DNA of 64,000 bases from Chryseobacterium antibioticum (GTDB taxonomy: Bacteria; Bacteroidota; Bacteroidia; Flavobacteriales; Weeksellaceae). The number at the start of each line of letters is the position of its first letter. The stretch's first letter is position 1. The stretch is taken from contig NZ_JABBGI010000005.1 of the NCBI RefSeq assembly GCF_012927325.1, forward strand, positions 144,047-208,046. Reading direction: 5' to 3'. Position numbers and translations under genes: made by a program. The notes below the pieces were generated by a model, which worked only from the letters and a program-made list of their open reading frames with translations, did no database searches and was not told where the DNA came from. Of this stretch, positions 1 through 7,783 are shown in pieces.

Positions 1-218
1 TTCTTACGCCCGATCTGATCGGAAAGTTTCCCACCAATGATCAGAAAGCCTCCGAAAAACAGGACATAAAGGGTTTGCAACCACTGTACAGTCTCTGCTC
101 CGATATGAAACTGTTCCTGAATAGAAGGAATAGTTAAATTAATAATGGCAATATCCAAAGCCTCTACAAAAGTTCCTACCGATGCTAATATTAATATTAA
201 ATTTTTCCTTGTACTCAT
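1..218 (-). CDS. MFS drug exporter (DHA2/EmrB-QacA type), N-terminal part only
   Basis: This is the first 72 codons of a gene that runs off the left edge. The ATG is at 216-218 on the complement. The peptide begins MSTRKNLILILASVGTFVEA, a first membrane helix, followed by the DIAIINLTIPSIQ stretch typical of TM1 in the 14-TM exporter family. It then has TVQWLQTLYVLFFGG and the loop 2-3 motif GGKLSDQIGRK, the classic MFS GxxxDxxGRR/K signature. Proton-driven efflux of drugs or toxic compounds at the inner membrane is the family role; the substrate is unknown. It is divergent from the Lrp-type regulator at 361, which could control it. The family call is firm; the subfamily is likely. Confidence 0.85.
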   Translation of the reverse strand, partial: MSTRKNLILILASVGTFVEALDIAIINLTIPSIQEQFHIGAETVQWLQTLYVLFFGGFLIIGGKLSDQIGRK

Positions 219-234
219 AGATTCAAATTTCCTG

Positions 235-242
235 CAAAATTA
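235..242 (-). promoter_or_regulatory. Candidate Bacteroidota -7 box for the MFS exporter
   Basis: The complement reads TAATTTTG, matching the Bacteroidota -7 consensus TAnnTTTG, 16 bases upstream of the MFS start codon. I see no convincing -33 TTG at the usual spacing, so this rests on one short motif in AT-rich DNA. Confidence 0.3.
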
Positions 243-274
243 ATTTTAAAAGAACATATTTGAAAATTATATGG

Positions 275-282
275 TAAATTTG
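275..282 (+). promoter_or_regulatory. Candidate Bacteroidota -7 box for the Lrp/AsnC gene
   Basis: TAAATTTG matches TAnnTTTG exactly and lies 78 bases before the ATG at 361. No clear -33 element is visible. The 219-360 gap separates divergent genes, so a promoter is expected here. Confidence 0.35.
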
Positions 283-360
283 GAACAAATAAACTATTTA
301 AGTTATTAAAAAAGAACAAAACCACTATCACACCCCTTAACAAGTCTAAAAACAGAACAA

Positions 361-831
361 ATGACTGCAGAACAATATACTCCTGACGAAAAAGACCTTT
401 CTATCCTCCGTTTACTACAGAAGGATGCCAAAATGAGTGTGCGTGATATTTCCGCCAGGATCAATTTAAGCCCCACTCCTACTCATGAACGGATCAAACG
501 GATGGAGAAACTGGGAATTATCAAAGAATACACCGCCGTAATAGACCGTAAAAAGGTAAATAAGGGTATGATGGTCATCTGTATGATTGCCCTGAATGTC
601 CACAACAAAAAAACAGCTGGAAAATTTATTGAAGAGGTTGGAAAACTGAAAGAAGTGGTAGAGTTTTACAACATCAGTGGTGACTTTGATTTTATGCTGA
701 AGATCCTTGCTCCGAATATGGATGATTTCCACGAATTTTTTGTCAATAAGCTTTCTGAAATTGAAGGGATCGGGCAGACGAAAAGTATTTTTGTGATGAA
801 CAGTATTAAGGAAAGTGCGCAGATTTTGTGA
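361..831 (+). CDS. Lrp/AsnC family transcriptional regulator
   Basis: The 156-residue length is usual for the Lrp/AsnC family. The N-terminal winged helix-turn-helix spans about residues 8-65 (DEKDLSILRLLQKDAKMSVR, then ISARINLSPTPTHERIKRME, the recognition helix and an IIKEYTAVID wing). The C-terminal RAM ligand-binding/oligomerisation domain spans about 70-150, with GDFDFMLKI as the conserved core. Members bind amino acids or related ligands and regulate transport and metabolism. The gene faces away from the MFS exporter at 218, so local control of that exporter is a reasonable inference. It is followed by a strong hairpin terminator at 909. Confidence 0.93.
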   Translation: MTAEQYTPDEKDLSILRLLQKDAKMSVRDISARINLSPTPTHERIKRMEKLGIIKEYTAVIDRKKVNKGMMVICMIALNVHNKKTAGKFIEEVGKLKEVVEFYNISGDFDFMLKILAPNMDDFHEFFVNKLSEIEGIGQTKSIFVMNSIKESAQIL

Positions 832-908
832 GAGTTTGAAGAGGAAAGCGAGAAGATGGGAGATGGAAGTTACTTTCAGCCTATAAATGGATTTCTGGTC
901 TTTTTAAG

Positions 909-946
909 ATCCTTGTCAAGGTTTTGAACCTTGACAAGGATTTTTA
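909..946 (+). terminator. 15-bp perfect hairpin with T-run after the Lrp/AsnC gene
   Basis: The arms at 909-923 and 927-941 are perfect inverted repeats around a 3-base loop, followed by TTTTTA. The arm core CCTTGTCAAGG is itself near-palindromic. It fits rho-independent termination of the regulator gene. The same core may be an interspersed palindromic repeat used as a terminator. Confidence 0.75.
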
Positions 947-1131
947 CCGAATTCAGATTAACTTGATGAAACTTTAAATTCAATGAAAACGGGAGTAATT
1001 GTTCTTTCTTCTTTCAGTAACTCCCACCCTCCCGCTCCCCGCTTCCTTTCTTTTAAGAATCTTTTAATATTTCAAATTCTTTGTTCTATTCAGTAATTGC
1101 TAAATTGAAGTCACATTTAAAATCACAGAAT

Positions 1132-1899
1132 ATGCCGTGGAATCCTGACGTTTACAATCAATTTAAAAACATCCGTTTTAAGCCGTTTTATGATCTCGCT
1201 GAGCTGATTACTGATGAAAAAGCAATGAAAGCAGTAGATCTTGGCTGCGGAACAGGCGAACAGACAGCCATTCTTACTAAAAAATTTCAAGATGCTGTTT
1301 TTACAGGGATTGATTCTTCTCCAGAAATGCTTGAAAAATCCAGAGCGCTGGAAAATGAGCGTCTCCATTTTAAAATTGCTACAACAGAGGCGATGCTGGA
1401 TGCTGATGAAAAATGGGATCTCATCTTCAGTAATGCCGCCCTTCAATGGTCTGATGATCATCAAAACCTTTTTCCTAAACTTATTGCCAAGCTGAATACC
1501 AACGGACAATTCGCTGTACAAATGCCTTATCAACCGGGCAATACCCTGAATAAGATTCTTTTTGAACTGGCGGATAAAGAGCCTTTCCGAACCCAGCTCA
1601 ATGGTTGGAACCGCCCTTCTGCCGTATTGACGATCGATGAATATGCACAGATTTTATTTGACAGTGGCCTTGAAGATCTGAATTTATCACAAAAGGTCTA
1701 TCCTATTATTGCAGAGGACCATGAAACTTTATTCAACTTTATCTCAGGATCAGCTTTGATTCCTTATCTGGAAAAACTTAACGAAGAGCAACAGAAAGTG
1801 TTCACGGCAGAATTTAAACTGCGTATTGCAGAGGACTTTTCAAAACTTCCTGCTATTTATGCTTTTAAAAGAATCTTACTTTACGGAAGAAAAAAATAA
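1132..1899 (+). CDS. SAM-dependent methyltransferase, Tam-like (trans-aconitate 2-methyltransferase family)
   Basis: From the ATG at 1132 the product is 255 residues, the usual Tam length. An upstream TTG at 1081 would add 17 residues without similarity, so I prefer the ATG. The start MPWNPDVYNQFKNIRFKPFY resembles the Tam N-terminus (WNPSLY.F...R..P..). SAM-binding motif I is DLGCGTGEQT at about residues 38-47, then GIDSSPEML (motif II) and SNAALQW (motif III/IV), with FAVQMP further on. Family members methylate trans-aconitate or other small carboxylates in the cytosol; the substrate here is not certain. It ends in a terminator shared with the convergent gene at 1959. Confidence 0.85.
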   Translation: MPWNPDVYNQFKNIRFKPFYDLAELITDEKAMKAVDLGCGTGEQTAILTKKFQDAVFTGIDSSPEMLEKSRALENERLHFKIATTEAMLDADEKWDLIFSNAALQWSDDHQNLFPKLIAKLNTNGQFAVQMPYQPGNTLNKILFELADKEPFRTQLNGWNRPSAVLTIDEYAQILFDSGLEDLNLSQKVYPIIAEDHETLFNFISGSALIPYLEKLNEEQQKVFTAEFKLRIAEDFSKLPAIYAFKRILLYGRKK

Positions 1900-1940
1900 A
1901 AACGTCCTGCTTTCATATTTGTGATAAGCAGGACGTTTTT
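1899..1940. terminator. Bidirectional hairpin terminator between convergent genes
   Basis: AAAACGTCCTGCTT and AAGCAGGACGTTTT form a 14-bp stem starting at the stop codon of the methyltransferase. It has A-runs on one side and T-runs on the other, so it can terminate both the plus-strand methyltransferase and the minus-strand gene ending at 1959. Confidence 0.85.
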
Positions 1941-1958
1941 GAACTGTTTTACCAGTTA

Positions 1959-2474
1959 TTATTTCCAGTAATTCCAAACCATGCCGTCAAAAACAGCGAA
2001 CGTTTTACTGGCCGTATCATAACAGATCATTCCGGGATACGGATTTTTTACATTGAGGTGCGGTGAAGATATTTTAGGAAGAATCATAGCCTTATCCGGC
2101 GATTCCAAAACGAGTATACCATCGGCACTTCCTGCAGGAGTACCAATCACGACTCCATTACCGGTTTCATCGGAACTGTTAGCTACCACTGTCGAACCAT
2201 TCCCCGTATCGCTAAGTGATCTCCAGGTATTATTTTCGTAGACTTTTACTTGATCATCTGAGGCATCAAAAATAAAGGTTCCGTTGGCAGGAGTTCCTGT
2301 GGGAAGTCCCTGAGTGGCGGGAAGAATAAGACCTTTTGTATTAGAAGGTGTACTATTAAAATCCAGCACTGTGCTTCTGCCATCAACCGTTTCTTTTTCT
2401 ATAGCCACCTGAGCATAAAAAGTATTAAAAACGACCAATGTCAGAGCTATACTTATGTTTTTTATATGTTTCAT
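1959..2474 (-). CDS. Small secreted protein of unknown function (171 aa)
   Basis: A Sec signal peptide is visible at residues 1-21 (MKHIKNISIALTLVVFNTFYAQ). The mature part is rich in Gly, Ser, Thr and Asp. Near the end it has a module, NPYPGMICYDTASKTFAVFD followed by GMVWNYWK, that recurs in the neighbour at 2492 (EGMIVYDIQDRCVKLYNGTQW). In Flavobacteriia such modules are common at the end of exported, often lectin- or adhesin-like proteins; that is a family impression, not proof. It starts 17 bases after the upstream gene ends, so the two are likely co-transcribed. Function unknown. Confidence 0.75.
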   Translation of the reverse strand: MKHIKNISIALTLVVFNTFYAQVAIEKETVDGRSTVLDFNSTPSNTKGLILPATQGLPTGTPANGTFIFDASDDQVKVYENNTWRSLSDTGNGSTVVANSSDETGNGVVIGTPAGSADGILVLESPDKAMILPKISSPHLNVKNPYPGMICYDTASKTFAVFDGMVWNYWK

Positions 2475-2491
2475 TTTATGTACAAATTAAG

Positions 2492-3544
2492 TTAATCATT
2501 ACAGCTTCTTTCGATGCACTTCCATTGGGTTCCGTTGTACAGTTTTACACAACGGTCCTGAATGTCATACACAATCATTCCTTCTTTGGGCTCTGTCACG
2601 GCATCTCCAAGCTGCGGAGTCTGACTTACATGTGGCACTCTTGTAATCACGAAACCTTTTGTTTTTGACTCCAATGCAAGGAACCCGTTCGGAATATTTT
2701 CAGGCCAGCTAGTGGTTTTCTGCTGTATAGTGATTCCCATTTTGGTATAACCATCGGGTGTTCCTGAAATTCCAGGTTTCGTACAATAATCATCCAATTC
2801 AAGAACGACCTCATCGGCGAAACCGCAGGCAAATTTATCGCCAGGAAGCCCGACAGGCCATAAAGCAGGACACATAGCCTGAGTAGCGTTAGGTCCACAG
2901 AAACTGGCATTTCCGGGAGCCAATCCTGTTACGGTATCCATGGCAATGGCAATAATCTGGCTGTCATTGCTGAGTATAGAAGTTCCCCCTCCGCTCACCT
3001 GTGCCTTGGCAATACAATACGCCTTTCCCAAAGGAGCTCCGACATAGTTTATAAAAGGATAAGTGATAGACTGCTGACTGAAAGTTCCGCATATTTCCAC
3101 CACACTGTAGGTTCCCATATCAATGGTTGACATTGCCCCGGGAAATGTTCCCATAAATGAAGGATCTCCCTGAGAGACTGATCCTGTAAGGGAAAGGTAT
3201 GCTTTGGTTCCCAGCTTCACTTTTGAGTTCTTCTGACTTCCGAAAACACCAATGATTATGGAACCTTCTGATTTTACACTCCCTGTATCTCCGATCTCCA
3301 GATTACCATTCACGGTAATGCCTTTTACAATAAGTGACCCACCGGGCTGAATGATCAGAAAAGCATCCTGCGGAATGGTAATATCATTAACCAAAGTAAG
3401 GTTTCCGGTAAGACAATACGTTTCTCCAGGATTCATGGCCTGGCCCGTGTAAGCTATGCATTGCGCATTCGCAATACCATAAAAAAAAGCCATTAACAAG
3501 AAAATCAATTTCTTATTAATGACACCAAAATTTAGATTATTCAT
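2492..3544 (-). CDS. Secreted protein of unknown function with repeated beta-helix-like segments (350 aa)
   Basis: A signal peptide of about 27 residues (ending FFYGIANAQ) precedes a Gly/Ile/Val-rich region (GGSLIVKGITVNGNLEIGDT). That region reads like short repeated beta strands of a right-handed beta-helix. Several cysteines lie in the middle of the protein. The C-terminal about 70 residues (FVITRVPHV...PKEGMIVYDI...KLYNGTQWKCIE) share a module with the downstream 171-aa protein. It is first of a probable two-gene unit. The location is probably cell surface or extracellular. I do not recognise a precise family. Confidence 0.75.
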   Translation of the reverse strand: MNNLNFGVINKKLIFLLMAFFYGIANAQCIAYTGQAMNPGETYCLTGNLTLVNDITIPQDAFLIIQPGGSLIVKGITVNGNLEIGDTGSVKSEGSIIIGVFGSQKNSKVKLGTKAYLSLTGSVSQGDPSFMGTFPGAMSTIDMGTYSVVEICGTFSQQSITYPFINYVGAPLGKAYCIAKAQVSGGGTSILSNDSQIIAIAMDTVTGLAPGNASFCGPNATQAMCPALWPVGLPGDKFACGFADEVVLELDDYCTKPGISGTPDGYTKMGITIQQKTTSWPENIPNGFLALESKTKGFVITRVPHVSQTPQLGDAVTEPKEGMIVYDIQDRCVKLYNGTQWKCIERSCND

Positions 3545-3874
3545 ATGACTTTATAATAAATTAATGTTTTTTACATAATTTAATGTATTAAAAATTAAAT
3601 TTTACGTTAGCTCTCCAGTGAACAATTTATGTACCAAAATTTTATTCCTAGGTCTTATTGAACCGAACTTATTTGAAGTAAATACACTTAATTAACAGCA
3701 TAACAGGAATTTAAACAATTGTTTAATTTTTTTAATTTTTTTTTTTTGAAAGCAAGGTCAGTCACTTTTAAATTCAGCCAAAATTTCTATTGAGTAAGAT
3801 TCATGAAAAAAGATGCACCATCATGATGCATCTTTTTAATCTGTAAAGATTTGTTCTTCGAGATGACACCATCA
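3545..3874. other. Intergenic spacer, AT-rich, no gene
   Basis: This 330-bp gap separates the two minus-strand groups. It holds poly-T/A tracts (around 3720-3750) and the terminator at 3807-3837. It probably also contains the promoter for the secreted pair that starts at 3544, but no clear TAnnTTTG box is visible. No coding potential seen. Confidence 0.6.
3807..3837 (-). terminator. Hairpin terminator downstream of the GTPase trio
   Basis: AAAAAGATGCA and TGCATCTTTTT (11-bp arms, 9-base loop) lie 38 bases beyond the stop of the gene at 3875. A-tracts and T-tracts flank both sides, so it can act in both orientations. It marks the 3' end of the three-gene GTPase operon. Confidence 0.8.
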
Positions 3875-5476
3875 TCAATGAACCGGAAGAGATTGTATGT
3901 AATTGGGAATTCTCCTTAAAGTATCTGTCAGGAGAGTATCCTGTCCATCAATTTCAAAACTTTGCTGATTCAATGTGTAAAGATGAGCTTTATACTCTTT
4001 TTTCTGATGCTTGTAAAAGTCTTTGACCGTTGAAGGATTCTCTTTGTAAATAACGCTGATCAAGCTATCTATCTTCATTCCGAATGGTGCTTTTTTTGAC
4101 ACCAGCCGCCAGTCGTTTTCATTTAATTCCCCATTGGGAAAGGGATTCAGATTGGTGGCCGGTATAGCTATGGAAGTCTCTGCTGGGATATGATCTGTAG
4201 CTATGGTATCTGCATGGTTATTTTCAACAGCAACAACGGTTTCTTCACCAGAAAACCCAGGTATTTTTCCTTTATCCAGAAAAACTAAACAAGAGGCAGC
4301 TCCTGCTGTTATTAGCAAAATTAGAATCCAGAAGGCAATTTTATACCCGTTCAAACGGGTTTTCTTATTGTTGTAGCTGCTGTTTCCCATACTAAAGTCT
4401 TCCAGGCTGTTTTTCAGCTTAGGCTTTGAACTCTCCTGCTGGGACGGATAGGAAGATCCCATTGAACTCACCATCCCGATATCTCTACTGAGCCTGATCT
4501 TATCGGTAAATATTTTCCGGCTTTCCAGATGTTGCTTTCTGACGGTTTCTACTTTTTTATCTAATCTTAAAGTACTGATCAGATCATCAATTTTTAAAGC
4601 ATACTGATGAAACTCGTTGTTGATGACCGTGATTCCAGCTTTAGAGTCGCTGATCTTCTTTTCATTTTCTTGGTGTCGTCTTTCATTTTGGGCAATCTGT
4701 CTCTCTACCTCATCAATAAGAGTCTTCTTGTCTCCCTGTAAATTTTCCTTTTCTTTCTCCAGATCTTGGATGCAGCTATTCACCAGTCTTGACTTCTCTT
4801 CATCAGATTTTTGAATTTCCCGCTCAAATCCATCGACATCAACAATTTTAAAAATCCCTTTCTGCTGAACAAATTCAGCGACCTCACGGCTTTCTGTGAA
4901 GTAGATCATATCATAGGTACCGAGAAGGGCAATGGCTGTACTGAACAAAGATGGCCATTTCGAAGAACCCGGCTCGGTATATACCATCAGATAATTATTA
5001 CCAGACTGAGCCATTCCCGGACTTTCCACATCCCGTGCATTGAAACCTATTTTATCATAATCTTTCGGTTTATCAATGGAAAATTTATCCGAATGATTGA
5101 TGGTAATAGTCCCATCCACTACATTATGCTTTTCCAGATGCTGATGAAATTCATCCAGAACATTTATAATCAGAGTTTCGGGAGCTATTTTATCCAAAAA
5201 AATAAGGCTCGACCCAATAAATGTACCGCCGCGCTGCGAGTTCTGTTCTTTTGCAAACGTATATACCGTATATGAAATTAAATGGGAGCTGCCTGCCGGT
5301 TCTATACGTATTCCATAGATTTTGCTGCCGGGAAAAAGCTTCACCGCATCTGTTTTTAAATCAAATGTTTTGATGTTTTTGGCGACCTCTGCATTTCCGC
5401 CCAGAAAGTAAGACTGCCGGAAACCGTTCGGATTTCCAAAGGTGCCGAATGCCGAAAAAAAATAAGTACTGCTCAT
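3875..5476 (-). CDS. Membrane-anchored GTPase-associated (GAP1-N-like) protein
   Basis: 533 residues. Residues 1 to about 215 form a globular domain that starts TYFFSAFGTFGNPNGFRQSY and carries ISYTVYTF...RGGTFIGSSLIF (RGG at 82-84). That pattern resembles the N-terminal domain of GTPase-associated protein 1, which partners bacterial conflict-system GTPases. This is from motif memory, not a search. Residues about 225-330 are a charged coiled coil. One TM helix lies at about 376-397 (IAFWILILLITAGAASCLVF), followed by an extracytoplasmic tail. Its start codon overlaps the GTPase stop by one base, so the two are translationally coupled. A membrane-tethered partner or regulator of the GTPase is inferred. 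Confidence 0.7.
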   Translation of the reverse strand: MSSTYFFSAFGTFGNPNGFRQSYFLGGNAEVAKNIKTFDLKTDAVKLFPGSKIYGIRIEPAGSSHLISYTVYTFAKEQNSQRGGTFIGSSLIFLDKIAPETLIINVLDEFHQHLEKHNVVDGTITINHSDKFSIDKPKDYDKIGFNARDVESPGMAQSGNNYLMVYTEPGSSKWPSLFSTAIALLGTYDMIYFTESREVAEFVQQKGIFKIVDVDGFEREIQKSDEEKSRLVNSCIQDLEKEKENLQGDKKTLIDEVERQIAQNERRHQENEKKISDSKAGITVINNEFHQYALKIDDLISTLRLDKKVETVRKQHLESRKIFTDKIRLSRDIGMVSSMGSSYPSQQESSKPKLKNSLEDFSMGNSSYNNKKTRLNGYKIAFWILILLITAGAASCLVFLDKGKIPGFSGEETVVAVENNHADTIATDHIPAETSIAIPATNLNPFPNGELNENDWRLVSKKAPFGMKIDSLISVIYKENPSTVKDFYKHQKKEYKAHLYTLNQQSFEIDGQDTLLTDTLRRIPNYIQSLPVH

Positions 5477-6411
5477 CAGTTGCTAAAACTAAATTTTAAA
5501 CGTTCCCAAAATGTTCCTTCATAATCCAGACCGTATCCGGTAATGCTTCTGTACAACCACTTGGACAACACTTCTGCCGTAGACAGATTAAGCAGGTTTA
5601 CCCTTTCCTGTCCTACGGAATTTTGCACACTCCCAATGGTGTAATACGATTTACTGAGCCCATAGGTATTGATTCTCTGGGCGGTCATTGGTAAACGGTC
5701 GGAAATGAAACCTTCCAATTCTTCCGCACTTTCAACATCCATTCTTCCGGATTTATCCCATTTGGAAATAACAAGTACCGCGTTGACTGATTTCAAATTC
5801 TTCCCTTTCCTTTCCAGTTCATCCAGAAATTCATTGATGAGACTGTCTTCTCTATGCGCAGAATCATAGCTTGTGACGATAATGAAGGTAAGCGGCACAT
5901 TGGCATTCAGAAATGATTCTATACTGCTGTGATAGCTTCCTCCTCTTCTGATCTCATTATGATTTTCTCCCGAGGTTTCTAAAAATGTAAGATCAATCGG
6001 AACTACTTTTTTGGATTTATTATTGGGCTCAAAAACAAGATCAAGACGGGTAACTTTGTCCCTTGAAGTTCTGTTGGGAAGAATCCCCTGACGTATGTTT
6101 TCAAAAAAGTCGGACAAAAGAACATTGGCTTCTTTACTATTGGGGGTCCCAAGTTTAGGTCTTAATACTCCCGCGTGAGATTTCAGATAATACAACATGG
6201 AGGAAAGGATGACCGATTTTCCTGAATCTGCTGTTCCGAAGAAGAATACAAAATTGCTTTCTTTGTTTTTGATATCGTTGGAAATGGTTCTGGATATAGG
6301 AACAAAATCTTCCTGGATCTGCTGATCATTGTCAAATGAAAGAGGTTTCAGCATTTCTTCAGCTTCCTGATCAAAAGACAGCGGTTTAAATTTTTCGTTA
6401 AAATTATCCAT
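5476..6411 (-). CDS. P-loop GTPase of an uncharacterised membrane-linked system
   Basis: 311 residues. Walker A / G1 is GTADSGKS at 59-66, a G3-like segment is LETSGE at 144-149, and a G4-like SKWD is at 216-219 (variant of NKxD). Together these indicate a TRAFAC-type GTPase, resembling the GTPases found beside GTPase-associated proteins. The N-terminus has a short internal repeat, KPLSFD at 9-14 and 22-27, that could be a docking peptide. There is no TM helix, so it is cytosolic and presumably recruited by its membrane-bound neighbours. It is the middle gene of three, 3 bases after the upstream gene and 1 base overlapping the downstream one. Confidence 0.8.
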   Translation of the reverse strand: MDNFNEKFKPLSFDQEAEEMLKPLSFDNDQQIQEDFVPISRTISNDIKNKESNFVFFFGTADSGKSVILSSMLYYLKSHAGVLRPKLGTPNSKEANVLLSDFFENIRQGILPNRTSRDKVTRLDLVFEPNNKSKKVVPIDLTFLETSGENHNEIRRGGSYHSSIESFLNANVPLTFIIVTSYDSAHREDSLINEFLDELERKGKNLKSVNAVLVISKWDKSGRMDVESAEELEGFISDRLPMTAQRINTYGLSKSYYTIGSVQNSVGQERVNLLNLSTAEVLSKWLYRSITGYGLDYEGTFWERLKFSFSN

Positions 6412-6414
6412 GAC

Positions 6415-7440
6415 TTAGTTATTAGGAATTAAAGTAGTGCCGCTTCTTTTGTTATTGAACACACTCCCTCTGTTGTTTCTGTTGTTATCCTGGCCTGTTA
6501 CCAGCAAAATAATAATTGCAATGACGAAATCCAGCAAAATACACCCGGCCAACACCACAAACTGATACATTCCAAAGTGTTTAATGGCATGTTCAAAGGC
6601 AAAGCCTATCTTTCCTACTTCCTGGGTCTGAGAAACGATGGGCTCAAAATGAATTTTTTCATTTCCTAAAACCGTCTGCGCCCTGCTTCCCAATTTATTG
6701 TACTCAGCAAGCGATTCATCGATGACTCCTTGTGACAGATCATCTTTTTCTTTTTTGGACAATAAAAGCAGATCCTGGATATTTTTATTCCACTTTAAAG
6801 CGGCGTTATTAAGATCTGTCTTCAAAGCTCTCTCTTCGGGAGAAAGATCGGAGATCATATTATCGATCTGGTGGCCCATTCTTTCGGAAAGATCTTCGTA
6901 ATCGGTTCCTACGGGAGTGAGAAGATCTACTTTCTGACCGGTCAGTTTTTCGATATCCCTGATCAATGATTGGGCACGGGTTCCTATTCCTTTGTTTCCG
7001 GGATCTTTGATCTGTTCCATCAGCTGTTTTTTCTTGATCTCGATATTCTGGGTGGTGATTTTATTGTATTTATAGCTCAGCTTTGATTCTACATCATTTT
7101 CAAGCGCCATAAAGCTTTTGTTAATCTCCCGGAGTTCATCGGTATAGATATCCGTTTTCATAAACCTGGTATACAATGCATTAAAATTGGCGATAAAACA
7201 GAAAGAAGCGATAAATACATAGATTCCCACAAGACTTCCTGTAGGTTTTCCTTCCAGTTTGGCATTTCGGATCATCCAGCAAAGAAATAAGAGCAGAAGC
7301 GACAATACAAGGGCGATCACAAATGATGCGGGCCCAAAGATCTGCTGCAGACCAAGCCATGTCTGATAAAAGCTGACACTGATGAGGAGCAGGGCAAGTA
7401 CTCCTAAAAAGAGGTCTGCCGGAGTCGTTTTTTTATTCAT
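6415..7440 (-). CDS. Integral membrane protein of the GTPase trio
   Basis: 341 residues. Three predicted TM helices lie in the first about 110 residues (LFLGVLALLLISVSFYQTWL; FVIALVLSLLLLFLCWMI; SLVGIYVFIASFCFIANF). A long helical, Lys/Glu-rich soluble segment follows (about 120-285). A fourth TM helix is near the end (QFVVLAGCILLDFVIAIIIL), then a basic Asn/Arg-rich tail. I know no named family. As first gene of the operon it may be the membrane scaffold for the GTPase and the GAP1-N-like protein. Pore-forming or sensing roles are possible but unsupported. Confidence 0.7.
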   Translation of the reverse strand: MNKKTTPADLFLGVLALLLISVSFYQTWLGLQQIFGPASFVIALVLSLLLLFLCWMIRNAKLEGKPTGSLVGIYVFIASFCFIANFNALYTRFMKTDIYTDELREINKSFMALENDVESKLSYKYNKITTQNIEIKKKQLMEQIKDPGNKGIGTRAQSLIRDIEKLTGQKVDLLTPVGTDYEDLSERMGHQIDNMISDLSPEERALKTDLNNAALKWNKNIQDLLLLSKKEKDDLSQGVIDESLAEYNKLGSRAQTVLGNEKIHFEPIVSQTQEVGKIGFAFEHAIKHFGMYQFVVLAGCILLDFVIAIIILLVTGQDNNRNNRGSVFNNKRSGTTLIPNN

Positions 7441-7783
7441 AATGTTTGAGTTGTTTGTTTTCGTTTTATAATGCCCGAAACTACAAACAACCGTAAAAGA
7501 AAAATTACGGGAAGCCGTAAACCATTCTATTTCTTACCTGAGCAAAAGAAAAAATTTCCGAAAACCGTTAGGGGCAAAATATCCGTATTGAAAAGACTTT
7601 CAGACTAATTAGATTTTACAAATAAATACTATAGATATTAAATATAATACAGACTATTCCTTTTATCATTGAATTTAAAGCAATACAACACATTTTAAAA
7701 TCACTTTATCGTGACAAATATGTATTTTCAATAATAATATTTCATACTTTAGTGATAACTAAAACCATCAAAATTCAAAATTT
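7441..7783. other. Divergent promoter region, no gene
   Basis: 343 bp between the minus-strand GTPase trio and the plus-strand T9SS protein. Near 7490-7575 the motif CCGTAAA/CCGTTA recurs with its inverse (TTACGG), which could be operator half-sites. TACTTTAG at about 7746-7753 is one mismatch from the TAnnTTTG box for the plus-strand gene. No ORF of note. Confidence 0.4.
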
